From Mesorhizobium sp. (GTDB lineage: Bacteria; Pseudomonadota; Alphaproteobacteria; Rhizobiales; Rhizobiaceae), in contig SAKE01000024.1 in NCBI GenBank assembly GCA_004017275.1, forward strand, positions 18,392 through 82,391: DNA of 64,000 bases, in the 5' to 3' direction. Under the pieces are notes generated by a model. It was not told the origin of the DNA. It saw nothing but the letters and a program-made list of their open reading frames with translations, and ran no database searches. Shown piece by piece: positions 25,920-35,126 of this stretch. How positions within the stretch are numbered: position 1 is the stretch's first letter; each line of letters begins with the position of its first letter. Position numbers and translations under genes: made by a program.

Positions 25920-28376
25920 ATGATTCGTCTCATTGGCTATTTTTTCGGCATCGGCACGACGCTGGCCCTTTTGGTCGCGGCGGGCGTTGCGATCTACATC
26001 GGCCATTTGTCGAAGGATCTGCCCGACTACGAGGTGCTGGCCAAATACGAACCGCCGGTGACCACCCGCATCCATTCGTCGGACGGCGCGCTGATGGCCG
26101 AATATGCGCGCGAGCGGCGCCTGTATTTGCCGATCCAGGCCATACCCGATCGCGTCAAGGCGGCCTTCTTGTCGGCGGAAGACAAGAACTTCTACAACCA
26201 TCCCGGCATCGACGTGACCGGCCTTGGGCGCGCCATCATCGTCAACCTGCAGAATCTCGGCTCAGGCCGGCGCCAGGTCGGCGCGTCGACGATCACCCAA
26301 CAGGTCGCGAAGAACTTCCTGTTGTCGTCGGACCAGACCTACGAGCGCAAGATCAAGGAGATGATCCTCGCCTTCCGCATCGAGCAGGCCTATCCAAAGG
26401 ATCGTATTCTCGAGCTCTACCTCAATGAAATCTTCTTCGGCTTCGGTGCCTATGGCGTTGCCGGTGCGGCGCTGACCTATTTCGATAAGTCGGTCAACGA
26501 GCTGAGCGTGGCGGAAGCCGCCTATCTGGCTTCGCTGCCGAAAGGGCCGAACAACTACCACCCCTTCAAGCATGCCGATCGGGCGCTGGAGCGCCGCAAC
26601 TGGGTGATCGACCAGATGGTCGAGAATGGCTACGTCACGCGTGAGGAGGGCGACAAGGCCAAGGCCGAGCCGCTGGGCGTGACGCCGCGCCGCAACGGCA
26701 CCTACCTGTTCGCCGGTGAGTACTTCACCGAGGAGGTGCGCCGCCAGATCATCGCCCGTTACGGTGAGAATGCGCTTTACGAAGGCGGCCTTTCCGTCCG
26801 CACCACACTCGATCCGAAGATCCAGCTCATTGCCCGCAAGGCGATGCAGAACGGGTTGATGAAATATGACACGCTGCGCGGTTATCGCGGACCGGTGACG
26901 TCGATCGACGTGTCCGGTGACTGGGGTGTGCCGCTGGGCGCCGTCAAAGGGCTGGAGGACGTTCCCGAATGGTCGCTCGCCGTCGTGCTCGACAGTTCGG
27001 AGACCGGTCTGTCGATCGGCCTGCAGCCGGCGCGCCAGGCGTCGGGCGAGATCGTCAAGGAACGCGTCGAAGGCACCGTCAGCAAGGAGGACATGGGTTT
27101 TGCCATGCGCCATGTGGTCGGCGGCAAGACGGTCAAAGCCAAGTCGCCCGCGGAGGTGTTGAAGCCGGGCGACGTCGTCTTTGTGCAGAAGAACGATGGT
27201 GCCGGTGGCGCCTACAGCCTGCGCCAGGTTCCCGAGGTGGAGGGCGGCCTGATTGCCATGGATCCGCATACCGGCCGCGTGCTGGCCATGGTCGGCGGCT
27301 TCTCCTACGCGCAGTCCGAATTCAACCGCGCGACGCAAGCCATGCGCCAGCCGGGCTCGTCGTTCAAGCCGATCGTCTATTCGGCCGCGCTCGACAATGG
27401 CTATACGCCTGCCTCGGTGATCATGGACGGGCCGATCACCATCCAGAGCGGCAATACGACCTGGACGCCGAAGAATTACGACGGCACGGTCGCTGGCCCG
27501 GCAACCCTGCGTTCCGGCATCGAGAAGTCGCGCAACCTGATGACGGTGCGGCTTGCCAATGACATGGGCATGAAGCTGGTCGTCGAATATGCCGAGCGCT
27601 TCGGCGTCTACGACCATCTGGCGCCCTATCTGCCGATGGCGCTGGGCTCCGGCGAAACGACCGTGATGCGCATGGTGTCGGCCTATTCGATCATGGCCAA
27701 TGGCGGCAAGTCGATCAAACCGTCGCTCATCGATCGCATCCAGGACCGCTACGGCAAGACGGTGTTCAAGCAGGACGAACGCGGCTGCCAGGGCTGCAAT
27801 GCGCAGGAATGGCAGAACCAGCCGGAGCCGGAACTGGTCGACAATTCCGAACAGGTGCTCGATCCGATGACGGCCTACCAGATCACCTCGATGATGGAAG
27901 GTGTCGTGCAGCGCGGCACCGGCGCCACCATCGGCGAACTCGGCCGCCACATCGCCGGCAAGACCGGAACGACCAACGACGAAAAGGACGCCTGGTTCAT
28001 CGGTTTCACGCCCAACCTCGTCGTCGGCCTCTACATGGGCTACGACACGCCGCGCGGCCTTGGCCATGGCGCCACCGGTGGTGGTCTTGCCGCACCAATC
28101 TTCAAGGATTTCATGCGGGTGGCGCTGGATGGCACGCCCAATGTCGACTTCAAGGTGCCGGAAGGCATGAACCTGGTCGCCATCAACCGCAAGACCGGCA
28201 TGCGTGCCGCATCGGGCGATCCCGGCACCATCATCGAAGCCTTCAAGCCAGGTACCGGTCCCGCCGACAGCTACTGGGTGATCGGCATGGGCGCCGACGG
28301 CTCCAATGCCACCGGCGGCGCGCTGTCGCCGCAGGCCAACCAGGCTATCCAGTCCGGCGGCGGCGGCCTCTACTGA
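25920..28376 (+). CDS. mrcA: Class A penicillin-binding protein 1A
   Basis: The 818-residue bifunctional protein has one N-terminal membrane helix, a GT51 glycosyltransferase domain (AEDKNFYNHPGIDVTGL with the catalytic Glu, GASTITQQVAKNF) and an insert domain before the transpeptidase. The transpeptidase has SSFK within RQPGSSFKPIVYSAAL, the SxN motif in EKSRNLMTV and KTGTTNDEKDAWF. It polymerises and crosslinks peptidoglycan at the inner membrane. Length is typical. A terminator-like hairpin follows. Confidence 0.97.
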   Translation: MIRLIGYFFGIGTTLALLVAAGVAIYIGHLSKDLPDYEVLAKYEPPVTTRIHSSDGALMAEYARERRLYLPIQAIPDRVKAAFLSAEDKNFYNHPGIDVTGLGRAIIVNLQNLGSGRRQVGASTITQQVAKNFLLSSDQTYERKIKEMILAFRIEQAYPKDRILELYLNEIFFGFGAYGVAGAALTYFDKSVNELSVAEAAYLASLPKGPNNYHPFKHADRALERRNWVIDQMVENGYVTREEGDKAKAEPLGVTPRRNGTYLFAGEYFTEEVRRQIIARYGENALYEGGLSVRTTLDPKIQLIARKAMQNGLMKYDTLRGYRGPVTSIDVSGDWGVPLGAVKGLEDVPEWSLAVVLDSSETGLSIGLQPARQASGEIVKERVEGTVSKEDMGFAMRHVVGGKTVKAKSPAEVLKPGDVVFVQKNDGAGGAYSLRQVPEVEGGLIAMDPHTGRVLAMVGGFSYAQSEFNRATQAMRQPGSSFKPIVYSAALDNGYTPASVIMDGPITIQSGNTTWTPKNYDGTVAGPATLRSGIEKSRNLMTVRLANDMGMKLVVEYAERFGVYDHLAPYLPMALGSGETTVMRMVSAYSIMANGGKSIKPSLIDRIQDRYGKTVFKQDERGCQGCNAQEWQNQPEPELVDNSEQVLDPMTAYQITSMMEGVVQRGTGATIGELGRHIAGKTGTTNDEKDAWFIGFTPNLVVGLYMGYDTPRGLGHGATGGGLAAPIFKDFMRVALDGTPNVDFKVPEGMNLVAINRKTGMRAASGDPGTIIEAFKPGTGPADSYWVIGMGADGSNATGGALSPQANQAIQSGGGGLY

Positions 28377-28392
28377 CGGTTTTCATGAGCGG

Positions 28393-28421
28393 ATGGGCTG
28401 GCCTTGGCGCCAGCCCATTTT
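28393..28421 (+). terminator. Terminator-like hairpin after mrcA
   Basis: ATGGGCTGG (28393-28401) pairs perfectly with CCAGCCCAT (28410-28418), followed by TTTGC. The T-tract is short, so efficiency is uncertain. Confidence 0.65.
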
Positions 28422-28494
28422 GCTTTACAGCCGGCGGCGGCCTCCCTATGTATCGCGCCGACCGACTTCAGCAAACAGGACAGAACAGCGAGCC

Positions 28495-29626
28495 ATGCGC
28501 GCGGAAACGCAGAATATTGTCGACGAGATCAGGCAGGCGATAACCCTGCTGAGGAGGCATCTTTGACTGGGATCAGGCCATAAAGCGGCTTGAATACCTC
28601 AATGTGCGCGCCGAGGACGCCAGCCTCTGGAACGAACCGCTGGAAGCGCAGAAGCTGATGCGCGAACGCCAGGGCCTCGAAGAAGGCATCGCTTCGGTGA
28701 AAGGTCTCACGCAGGCGCTGGAAGACAATATCGGCCTGATCGAGCTCGGCGAGGAAGAGGGCGACGAGGGCGTCATCGCCGAGGCCGAAGCGGCGATCCG
28801 CTCGATGCAGGGCGAAGCGAAGGCCCGCCAGGTCGAGACGCTGCTGTCGGGTGAAGCCGACGCCAACGACACCTATCTCGAAGTCCATGCCGGCGCCGGC
28901 GGCACCGAAAGCCAGGACTGGGCCTCGATGCTGCTGCGCATGTACACGCGCTGGGCCGAGCGGCGGCGCTTCAAGGTCGAGGTGCTGGAAATGCATGACG
29001 GCGAAGAAGCCGGCATCAAGTCCGCCACGCTGCTGATCAAGGGCCACAACGCCTATGGCTGGCTGAAGACGGAATCCGGCGTGCACCGCCTGGTGCGTAT
29101 TTCGCCCTATGACAGCAATGCGCGCCGCCATACGTCTTTCGCCAGCATCTGGGTCTATCCGGTCATCGACGACACGATCGAGATCGACGTTTCCGAATCC
29201 GACGTCCGCATCGACACCTATCGCTCGTCCGGCTCCGGCGGCCAGCACGTCAACACCACCGATTCGGCGGTGCGCATCACGCATCTTGCCACCGGCATCG
29301 CGGTCGCCTGCCAGGCCGAACGTTCACAGCACAAGAACAAGGCCAAGGCCTGGGAGATGCTGCGCTCGCGCCTCTACGAGGAAGAGCTGAAGAAGCGTGA
29401 GGCGGTTGCAAACGCCACCGAAGCGTCGAAGAGCGATATTGGCTGGGGCCACCAGATCCGCTCCTATGTGCTGCAGCCTTATCAGTTGGTGAAGGATCTC
29501 CGCACCGGCGTCGAGAGCACCAGCCCGTCGAGCGTGCTCGACGGCGACCTCGACGATTTCATGGAAGCCTCGTTGTCGCAGCGCATCGAAGGCGGGGCTG
29601 GCGAAGCGGTGGCGGATTTGGATTAG
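28495..29626 (+). CDS. prfB: Peptide chain release factor 2, expressed by +1 frameshift
   Basis: The first 23 codons run from the ATG at 28495 to CTT at 28561-28563 and hit TGA at 28564-28566. Skipping T28564 joins the frame to GAC at 28565 and gives a 376-residue RF2. The peptide-release motif GGQ is at residues 248-250 in SGSGGQHVN, and the stop-recognition loop reads SPYDSNARRH in place of the common SPF. RF2 reads UGA and UAA. The long ORF alone, starting at 28604, would miss the N-terminal domain. Confidence 0.97.
28552..28567 (+). promoter_or_regulatory. Programmed +1 frameshift site of prfB
   Basis: AGGAGG (28552-28557), a three-base spacer and CTTTGAC match the classical prfB autoregulatory site. 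The internal Shine-Dalgarno-like sequence pulls the ribosome forward when RF2 is scarce and UGA is read slowly, so RF2 controls its own synthesis. Confidence 0.97.
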
Positions 29627-29749
29627 GAATATGCTCATATTCAGGTGAGGCCGGCCTGCAAAGAGATGCGGTTCTCGGTACCGACCATTTTCCACTCGGC
29701 CTGACCTGAATCTGAACATACTCTGCGCACCATAGCGACGGAGGAAAGA

Positions 29750-30169
29750 ATGCCGGGCAAGCTCACCGGAAAGTGCTTTTGCGGCGCGGTTTACTACGAG
29801 GTCGCCGACGAATTCATTTATGCCGCGAATTGCCATTGTTCGAACTGCCGGCGCACCACCGGTTCGGCCTTCAAGCCGTTTGCCGGCATCGAGCGTGAAA
29901 AGTTTGTCCTCACCGAAGGCGAGGACAAGCTTCTGATCTTCGGTGACCAAAGCGGCCACGACGCGCATTGCGGCCGGTGCGGCTCCTTGCTCTATTCGCT
30001 CGTGCGCGAAGGCGCCTACGTCCATGTCGCCATGGGAACGCTGGTCGACGACCCTGCCATCCGCCCGACCGCGCACATTTTCGTCGGTTCGAAGGCGGGC
30101 TGGTTCACCATCACCGATGACCTGCCGCAATATCAAGAGCACGTGATTGCCGGCTCCGACCAGCCATAG
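29750..30169 (+). CDS. GFA-family (glutathione-dependent formaldehyde-activating-like) protein
   Basis: The 139-residue protein starts with GKCFCGAVYYEV and continues with NCHCSNCRRTTGSAF and CGRCGSLLY, the three paired-cysteine zinc sites of the GFA/CENP-V fold. The family is named after Gfa, but most members have no proven formaldehyde role. A second family member lies at 30946, about 780 bases on. Confidence 0.88.
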   Translation: MPGKLTGKCFCGAVYYEVADEFIYAANCHCSNCRRTTGSAFKPFAGIEREKFVLTEGEDKLLIFGDQSGHDAHCGRCGSLLYSLVREGAYVHVAMGTLVDDPAIRPTAHIFVGSKAGWFTITDDLPQYQEHVIAGSDQP

Positions 30170-30458
30170 GTTGGAACCACAGCGAGCCAATCCCGTTTAT
30201 TCGACGCCCGTTTGCCGGGAATTGACCTCGGCCTCATCTCGTCGGCGGTAGCGGATACCTGACGTCCCTCATTCGATGTCGGGAATGCATCTTCTTGCGC
30301 CGACCAAGGAATCAGCCCAGCATCCAGGGGCTGGGAGAGAAAAAAGCATTTATGGCCGGACGCGGCATATCTGCGACCTGACGATCCGGCCACTGGGAAG
30401 ACACGTTCCGGGAACGGGCAAGCGAAACGCTTGATGCTCGTGTGAAAGGAACGTTTCC

Positions 30459-30836
30459 ATGTCTGCTGCCACACCCAGATCGGCCAATGCCGTTCAACCG
30501 GCTGGCCGCCTTCTTTTTTCCCTGTTCGCAATCGGCGCGATCGCGATGCTGACGGCACCAGCCTTGGCGCATGACGCCACGCCCACTGCGGCAAAGCCAC
30601 AAGGCTGGAGTTATCCCTTCGCCTGCTGTGCAAACTATGATTGCCGCACGACCCATACGGGTGAGGTGCTGGAAAAGCCCGAGGGCTATGTCATCGCCGG
30701 AACGGGCGAGGTCGTTCCGATGAGCGACAAGCGCGTCAAGAACAGCCCGGACGGCGAATTCCATTGGTGCGCACACCAGGCAGGTCTCGACGCCGGCAAG
30801 ACGATCTGTCTGTTCGTGCCGCCGCGTTCCTATTGA
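30459..30836 (+). CDS. Exported cysteine-containing hypothetical protein
   Basis: The 125-residue protein has a signal peptide (about residues 1-37, ending PALAHD). The mature part holds FACCANYDCRT, WCAHQ and ICLFVPP, so five cysteines could form disulfides or bind metal. The ATG has AAAGGAACG just upstream. Proteins of this kind are common in rhizobia but uncharacterised. It lies alone between two GFA genes. Confidence 0.7.
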   Translation: MSAATPRSANAVQPAGRLLFSLFAIGAIAMLTAPALAHDATPTAAKPQGWSYPFACCANYDCRTTHTGEVLEKPEGYVIAGTGEVVPMSDKRVKNSPDGEFHWCAHQAGLDAGKTICLFVPPRSY

Positions 30837-30945
30837 CAGCAAGGCGGCGTTCGGCGGTCCGCAGTGACAGCTGACAGATGGTTGTCAGGGGCGTTCCTTT
30901 ATGTTGCCTTTGCCGGGGCGGCGGGCATTGGAGAGGAAAGCGTTC

Positions 30946-31314
30946 ATGACCATCAAGGCAAGCTGTCATTGCAAGGCGACGACGTTCGAGGTTTCGCAAG
31001 CACCACAGACGGTGACGCAATGCACCTGTTCGTTCTGCTCGAAACGCGGCTCGCTGTGGGCTTATTACGTTCCATCGCAATTCAAGCTCACCAGCCCAAT
31101 GGAGAACGTTTCTTTCTACCGGTGGGGGTCGAAAACCGTAAAGCATGGTTTTTGCGCCACCTGCGGCTGCGGCACCTTCACTGAAACACCGGACTGGTCG
31201 ACCGGCGAGCCGGATTTCGCCAACCCCAAGATCAGCGTCAACTCGCGGCTATTCGATGATTTCGATCTCGACAAGGTCGAAGTTGTGGTCATCGACGGCA
31301 AGAATCTCTGGTAG
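30946..31314 (+). CDS. GFA-family protein
   Basis: The start at 30946 has GAGAGG about eleven bases upstream; an earlier ATG at 30901 is rejected. The 122-residue product has SCHCKATTFEV, CTCSFCSKRGSLWAYY and FCATCGCGTF, the zinc-binding cysteines of the GFA fold. It is diverged from the paralogue at 29750. Substrate is unknown. Confidence 0.88.
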   Translation: MTIKASCHCKATTFEVSQAPQTVTQCTCSFCSKRGSLWAYYVPSQFKLTSPMENVSFYRWGSKTVKHGFCATCGCGTFTETPDWSTGEPDFANPKISVNSRLFDDFDLDKVEVVVIDGKNLW

Positions 31315-31491
31315 CTTGATCTCGACCATTTTCGCACGGCGATGCGGCTCTATCGTCGAGTATCGGTTCCCTCGGGAAAAGCCGGGGGCGACGTTTTTGC
31401 CGTTCCGCTTTTCGCCGCATTTCATGGTACAAGTCGCGGGAAGGGCTGATTTGGCGCCACCGCAAGGCGTGACTTGGAGAGGGACGATCCT

Positions 31492-32142
31492 ATGAAAAAG
31501 ACTGTGCTCGTCGTCGTGGCGACGGCTGTGCTCGTGAGTGCCTGCACCACCACCGATCCGTATACCGGCGACCAGAAGATTTCCAACACGGCGGCCGGCG
31601 CAGGCCTTGGTGCCCTGGCGGGTGCCAGCCTTGGCCTGCTTGCCGGCGGCAATGACCGCCGCAACGCACTGATCGGCGCCGGCATCGGCGCGCTGGCCGG
31701 CGGCGCCATCGGCGCCACCATGGACCAGAACGAAGCCGAACTGCGCCGGCAGCTCGAGGGCACCGGCGTCAGCGTCACCCGCAGCGGCGACCAGATCATC
31801 CTCAACATGCCGTCCGACATCACCTTCAACGTCGATCAGGATGCGGTGAAGCCCGGCTTCTACCAGGTCCTGAACTCGGTCGCGCTGGTGCTGAAGAAGT
31901 TCAAGCAGACCACGGTCGATGTCTTCGGCCATACCGATTCGACCGGCGGCGAGCAGCACAACTTCGATCTGTCGCAGCGCCGCGCACTGGCGGTGGCGAA
32001 CTATCTGTCCGGTCAGGGCGTCGATCAGCGCCGCTTCGCCGTCACCGGCTTCGGCAAGACGCGTCCGATCGCATCCAACGCCACCGCCGAAGGCCGCGCC
32101 CAGAACCGCCGTGTCGAGATCCAGTTGTCGCCGCTCACCTGA
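31492..32142 (+). CDS. OmpA-family lipoprotein with glycine-zipper region
   Basis: The 216-residue protein starts MKKTVLVVVATAVLVSAC, a lipoprotein signal with Cys18 as the acylation site. Residues 35-80 form a Gly/Ala-rich glycine-zipper segment (AGAGLGALAGASLG). The C-terminal 110 residues are an OmpA-like peptidoglycan-binding domain with the NFDLSQRRA and GKTRPIASN motifs. It should tether the outer membrane to peptidoglycan. The last 78 bases of the gene recur near 39.1 kb, and the gene end forms the left edge of the island described below. Confidence 0.93.
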   Translation: MKKTVLVVVATAVLVSACTTTDPYTGDQKISNTAAGAGLGALAGASLGLLAGGNDRRNALIGAGIGALAGGAIGATMDQNEAELRRQLEGTGVSVTRSGDQIILNMPSDITFNVDQDAVKPGFYQVLNSVALVLKKFKQTTVDVFGHTDSTGGEQHNFDLSQRRALAVANYLSGQGVDQRRFAVTGFGKTRPIASNATAEGRAQNRRVEIQLSPLT

Positions 32143-32144
32143 GC
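32065..32144 (+). repeat. Direct repeat, left copy (OmpA gene 3' end)
   Basis: This 80-base segment covers the last 26 codons of the OmpA-family gene plus two bases. It matches 39086-39165 at 79 of 80 positions; the single difference is T32128 versus C39149. It is a likely left attachment-like boundary of the island. Confidence 0.95.
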
Positions 32145-32164
32145 AAGGGCGGATGAATACAAAG

Positions 32165-32189
32165 ACAGCCCCGCGCGGGGCTGTTTTTG
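32165..32189 (+). terminator. Rho-independent terminator after the OmpA-family gene
   Basis: The 20-base perfect palindrome ACAGCCCCGCGCGGGGCTGT is followed by TTTTTG. A related hairpin with two changes follows the second repeat copy at 39187. Confidence 0.92.
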
Positions 32190-32217
32190 TATTGCGAATT
32201 CGCTCAGAACATTCGCG

Positions 32218-33345
32218 TCAGCCTCCAGTCGCCGCTTCGCTGAGGATGGAGCAGATGCGCGAGATTGCTTCATCCGGAAGATCGGTCCAGCAGGGCAGTC
32301 CTAGTTGAGTCGCAACAAGCATCTCGGTAACCGGCAGCGGCACTCTGGGAAAATGTTCGAAAGCCGCGTGCCGATGCAGACCGCCACCCCACCACCGGCG
32401 CACGCCAATTCCCGCTTCCATCAGCGCCGCGAGTGTCCGGTCCATCGAACCCAGAGGCAGGCCAACGTTGACTGTGGAGGATATCCACTGTTCACCGAAT
32501 CCATTCGGCAAGCTCAGCCCGGAAATCGAGCCCAGCGAACGGCGATAGCCTGTGGCAACGCGCCTGTAGGCGGCACGCGTCTGTGGCCAAAGGTCGAGTG
32601 CCGCTAGGCCGATGGCCGCGCCATACTCGCTGAGCTTGCCGTTGAACGCTGGCGAAACCGCCTCGCGCGAATTTGCAAAACCAAAATTGGCCCCCTTTGC
32701 GATTTCTTCGATCAGGGCGCCATCATCCGACGCAATGAAGCAACCTTCGCCAATGCCGAGTGCCTTGGTGGCATGCAGACTGACAATTGCCGGAACCCGC
32801 GATGGCATCAACGTGTCGAAGGCGGCAGCCGCATCAATTGCCACGGCAAGACCGGTATCGCTTTTGAACCGATCCCAGTTCGCGACACCCATCGGGCAGC
32901 CGAACGGCATCACCGGCATGATTGCTCCAACCTTGCCGGGAGCATGCCGGAGGAGTTCTGCCGCTGCTTCGGGCAACAATTGCTGGGTGTTCGGATCCAC
33001 ATCGACAAGCCAAGGAACGAGCCCTGCAAGGACCGCTGCATGTGCGCTGGCGGCGAAGGTCCAGGATGGCATCATGCAGAGACTGCCCTTCATTGGCTTT
33101 TGCGCCATCAACGCCAGCGCCAGCCCCAGCGTTGCGTTTGCCAGGCATACGACATAGCCCGACGCGATCCGGCCCCTGAGAGCTTCCTGAAAACGCTGAC
33201 TCAGCGGACCGCCGTTGCTGTACCAGCGGATTTCGTCGATCTCGCGCAGATAGGGCAGGATGTCGTCTGCAGTCGGCAGGCGCGGGCGCGCGACCGGGAC
33301 ATCAGGCGCCGGGTCGGGATCGGCATCCCATAATTTGCTCGTCAT
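32218..33345 (-). CDS. DegT/DnrJ/EryC1-type sugar aminotransferase
   Basis: The 375-residue protein has the fold-type I pattern of nucleotide-sugar aminotransferases: IRWYSNGGPLSQRFQEAL, MPSWTFAASAHAAVLAG, VAIDAAAAFD and the PLP lysine Lys194 in SLHATKALGIGEGC. The C-terminal half has the family arginine/aromatic region. It would aminate a keto-sugar, or if the lysine chemistry differs, act as a dehydratase. Its start overlaps the radical SAM stop by four bases (ATGA), so the two are coupled. Confidence 0.88.
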   Translation of the reverse strand: MTSKLWDADPDPAPDVPVARPRLPTADDILPYLREIDEIRWYSNGGPLSQRFQEALRGRIASGYVVCLANATLGLALALMAQKPMKGSLCMMPSWTFAASAHAAVLAGLVPWLVDVDPNTQQLLPEAAAELLRHAPGKVGAIMPVMPFGCPMGVANWDRFKSDTGLAVAIDAAAAFDTLMPSRVPAIVSLHATKALGIGEGCFIASDDGALIEEIAKGANFGFANSREAVSPAFNGKLSEYGAAIGLAALDLWPQTRAAYRRVATGYRRSLGSISGLSLPNGFGEQWISSTVNVGLPLGSMDRTLAALMEAGIGVRRWWGGGLHRHAAFEHFPRVPLPVTEMLVATQLGLPCWTDLPDEAISRICSILSEAATGG

Positions 33346-35015
33346 GAGGCTTTGCGGCCGTCGGCGATCTTGCGGAGGTAGAGGTCTTCATTGGCGGGCA
33401 ATGGTCGCAAGGTTTCCGGCCGGCTGCTGCCGATCTGAAACCTGATGCTGGTCTGCGAGATGGTGTAAAAATGCCAATGATCGGCGCAAAGAAACACGAA
33501 GCTGGCAAATGATATCGCCTCCCGGCCACAGAGACGGCGGTTGCGGCGCCAATGCCTGACATAGGCGCTGCCAAGCGACATCGCCTGTCGTTTGGCAATG
33601 AGGGTTCCAACGAGACGAGCGGCCATCAGCGCAGCGCCGGTCAGTTCTGCGATTCGGCCCACGCCAGAACGCTTTCTCCCACTCAAGCTTGCCTGGGATG
33701 CCCGGCTGCGACGGAAGCCAGGCGATCCGGCATAACCATCCACCAGGCGGTGAAAATAGGCGTCCGGCTCGTACAGGCGCCGCACCAGCTTGTCGTAGCC
33801 AGTCTTGAGAACTTCGCGCGTCATATTCTTGGGATGGAAGCTGACATGAGGGTCGCTGAGGTCCAGCCGGCCTTCGGTCCTCAGCCGATCGTAAAGTGGC
33901 GTCGTTGGAATCGGACACAGGATGGCCACCGACACAAGCGCGATGCCGCTTTGCTGAATGAACTCAAACTGCTCGTCGAAGATCGCTTCGTCATCGGCGT
34001 CGAATCCAACGATGAATCCGGCATGAATCACCAGTCCCTTGTCGCGGATGCGTTGCAACTTCTCGATCATGGCGTCGCCGCGGACGTTTTGAACCTTCCT
34101 GGTTTCGGCCAATGAAGAGGCGCGTGGCGATTCGATCCCGACAAAGACCTGGCGGAAATTGGCCAGCCGCATGAGGTCGAGCATTTCCTCGTCATCGCCC
34201 AGATTGATGCTGGCCTCGGTAGAGAAGACCAACGGATAGTTGTTTGCCCGTTGCCAATCGATCAGAACGCGCAACAACTCCTTGGCCTTCGCCTTGTTGC
34301 CGATAAAATTGTCGTCCACCAGGAAGCAGGTGCTGAACCCGGCTTTCACGATCGCCTCGAATTCGAGGATCATTTGCGCGGGCGACTTAAGGCGTGGGCG
34401 GCGACCGAAGATGGTTATGATGTCGCAGAATTCGCACAGGAAGGGACACCCTCGCGAGAACTGCAACGATGCTACCATGTAGCGTCCAGATTTCAGCAGG
34501 TCGTATCGCGGCGTCGGCACGGTCTCCATGTTCGTTTTCGCGTCTTGCTCGTAACGCCGGTGGACTGGCTCGCCCTGGGCGAAGGCCGTCAGGAAGCGCG
34601 GCCATGTCTCCTCGGCTTCGCCGACGAAGCGCACGTCGCATCGATCGACAAACTCCGATTCCGATACGGAAACATAGGGACCACCGACGACTGCCGTAAC
34701 CGGAAGATCGCGCAGCCGGTCCAGGATTTCGAACATGCGGTCGCGCTGCACGATCATGCCGGTCACACCAACGATGTCGAAATCGCCGAGGCGCTCGAAA
34801 TCGATATCCTCGACGTTCTCGTCGATCAGGACGACATCGCAATGGTCGGGAGCAAGGGCCGCCAGCGCCGGCAAGGAGCCCGTCACGATCCAACTGCGCT
34901 TCCCGCCGGGTAGAATGGAAAGGACTTCATCGCGGGTCCAGATGGAAGGGTGGAAGCGCGGATTGATGAGACAAACGCGAAGCCGGCGCGGCGAAGGCAG
35001 ATCCGAACTGTGCAT
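33342..35015 (-). CDS. B12-binding-type radical SAM protein with DUF4070-like tail
   Basis: The 557-residue protein has an N-terminal Rossmann-like cobalamin-binding-type domain (about residues 10-150, VVLIDENVEDIDFE), then the radical SAM core with Cys190, Cys194 and Cys197 in RGCPFLCEFCD, and VDDNFIGNK and FVGIESPRASSL. The C-terminal DUF4070-like region contains MTREVLKTGYDKLVRRLYEPDAYF. Relatives include HpnP/HpnR-like methylases and many uncharacterised enzymes. A classical DxHxxG cobalamin motif is not visible, so cobalamin binding is uncertain. It probably methylates or rearranges an unreactive carbon. Confidence 0.85.
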   Translation of the reverse strand: MHSSDLPSPRRLRVCLINPRFHPSIWTRDEVLSILPGGKRSWIVTGSLPALAALAPDHCDVVLIDENVEDIDFERLGDFDIVGVTGMIVQRDRMFEILDRLRDLPVTAVVGGPYVSVSESEFVDRCDVRFVGEAEETWPRFLTAFAQGEPVHRRYEQDAKTNMETVPTPRYDLLKSGRYMVASLQFSRGCPFLCEFCDIITIFGRRPRLKSPAQMILEFEAIVKAGFSTCFLVDDNFIGNKAKAKELLRVLIDWQRANNYPLVFSTEASINLGDDEEMLDLMRLANFRQVFVGIESPRASSLAETRKVQNVRGDAMIEKLQRIRDKGLVIHAGFIVGFDADDEAIFDEQFEFIQQSGIALVSVAILCPIPTTPLYDRLRTEGRLDLSDPHVSFHPKNMTREVLKTGYDKLVRRLYEPDAYFHRLVDGYAGSPGFRRSRASQASLSGRKRSGVGRIAELTGAALMAARLVGTLIAKRQAMSLGSAYVRHWRRNRRLCGREAISFASFVFLCADHWHFYTISQTSIRFQIGSSRPETLRPLPANEDLYLRKIADGRKAS

Positions 35016-35126
35016 CGTGTTTGAGCCGATCTGAAAGGGATTGAGAGAAGCAGAGTTTCACGCCGATGGCAGCGTGGTATACAAGGCCGTCCCGAACGTA
35101 TACTCCGATTTCATGAGATATTACAA

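Noticed and set aside
26262..28067. 601-codon minus-strand open frame
   Set aside because: It is antisense to the PBP1A gene, with His/Arg/Asp-rich shadow composition.
29750..31314. Formaldehyde detoxification pair
   Set aside because: The two GFA-family genes lack glutathione-dependent dehydrogenase neighbours, and the family name does not establish the activity.
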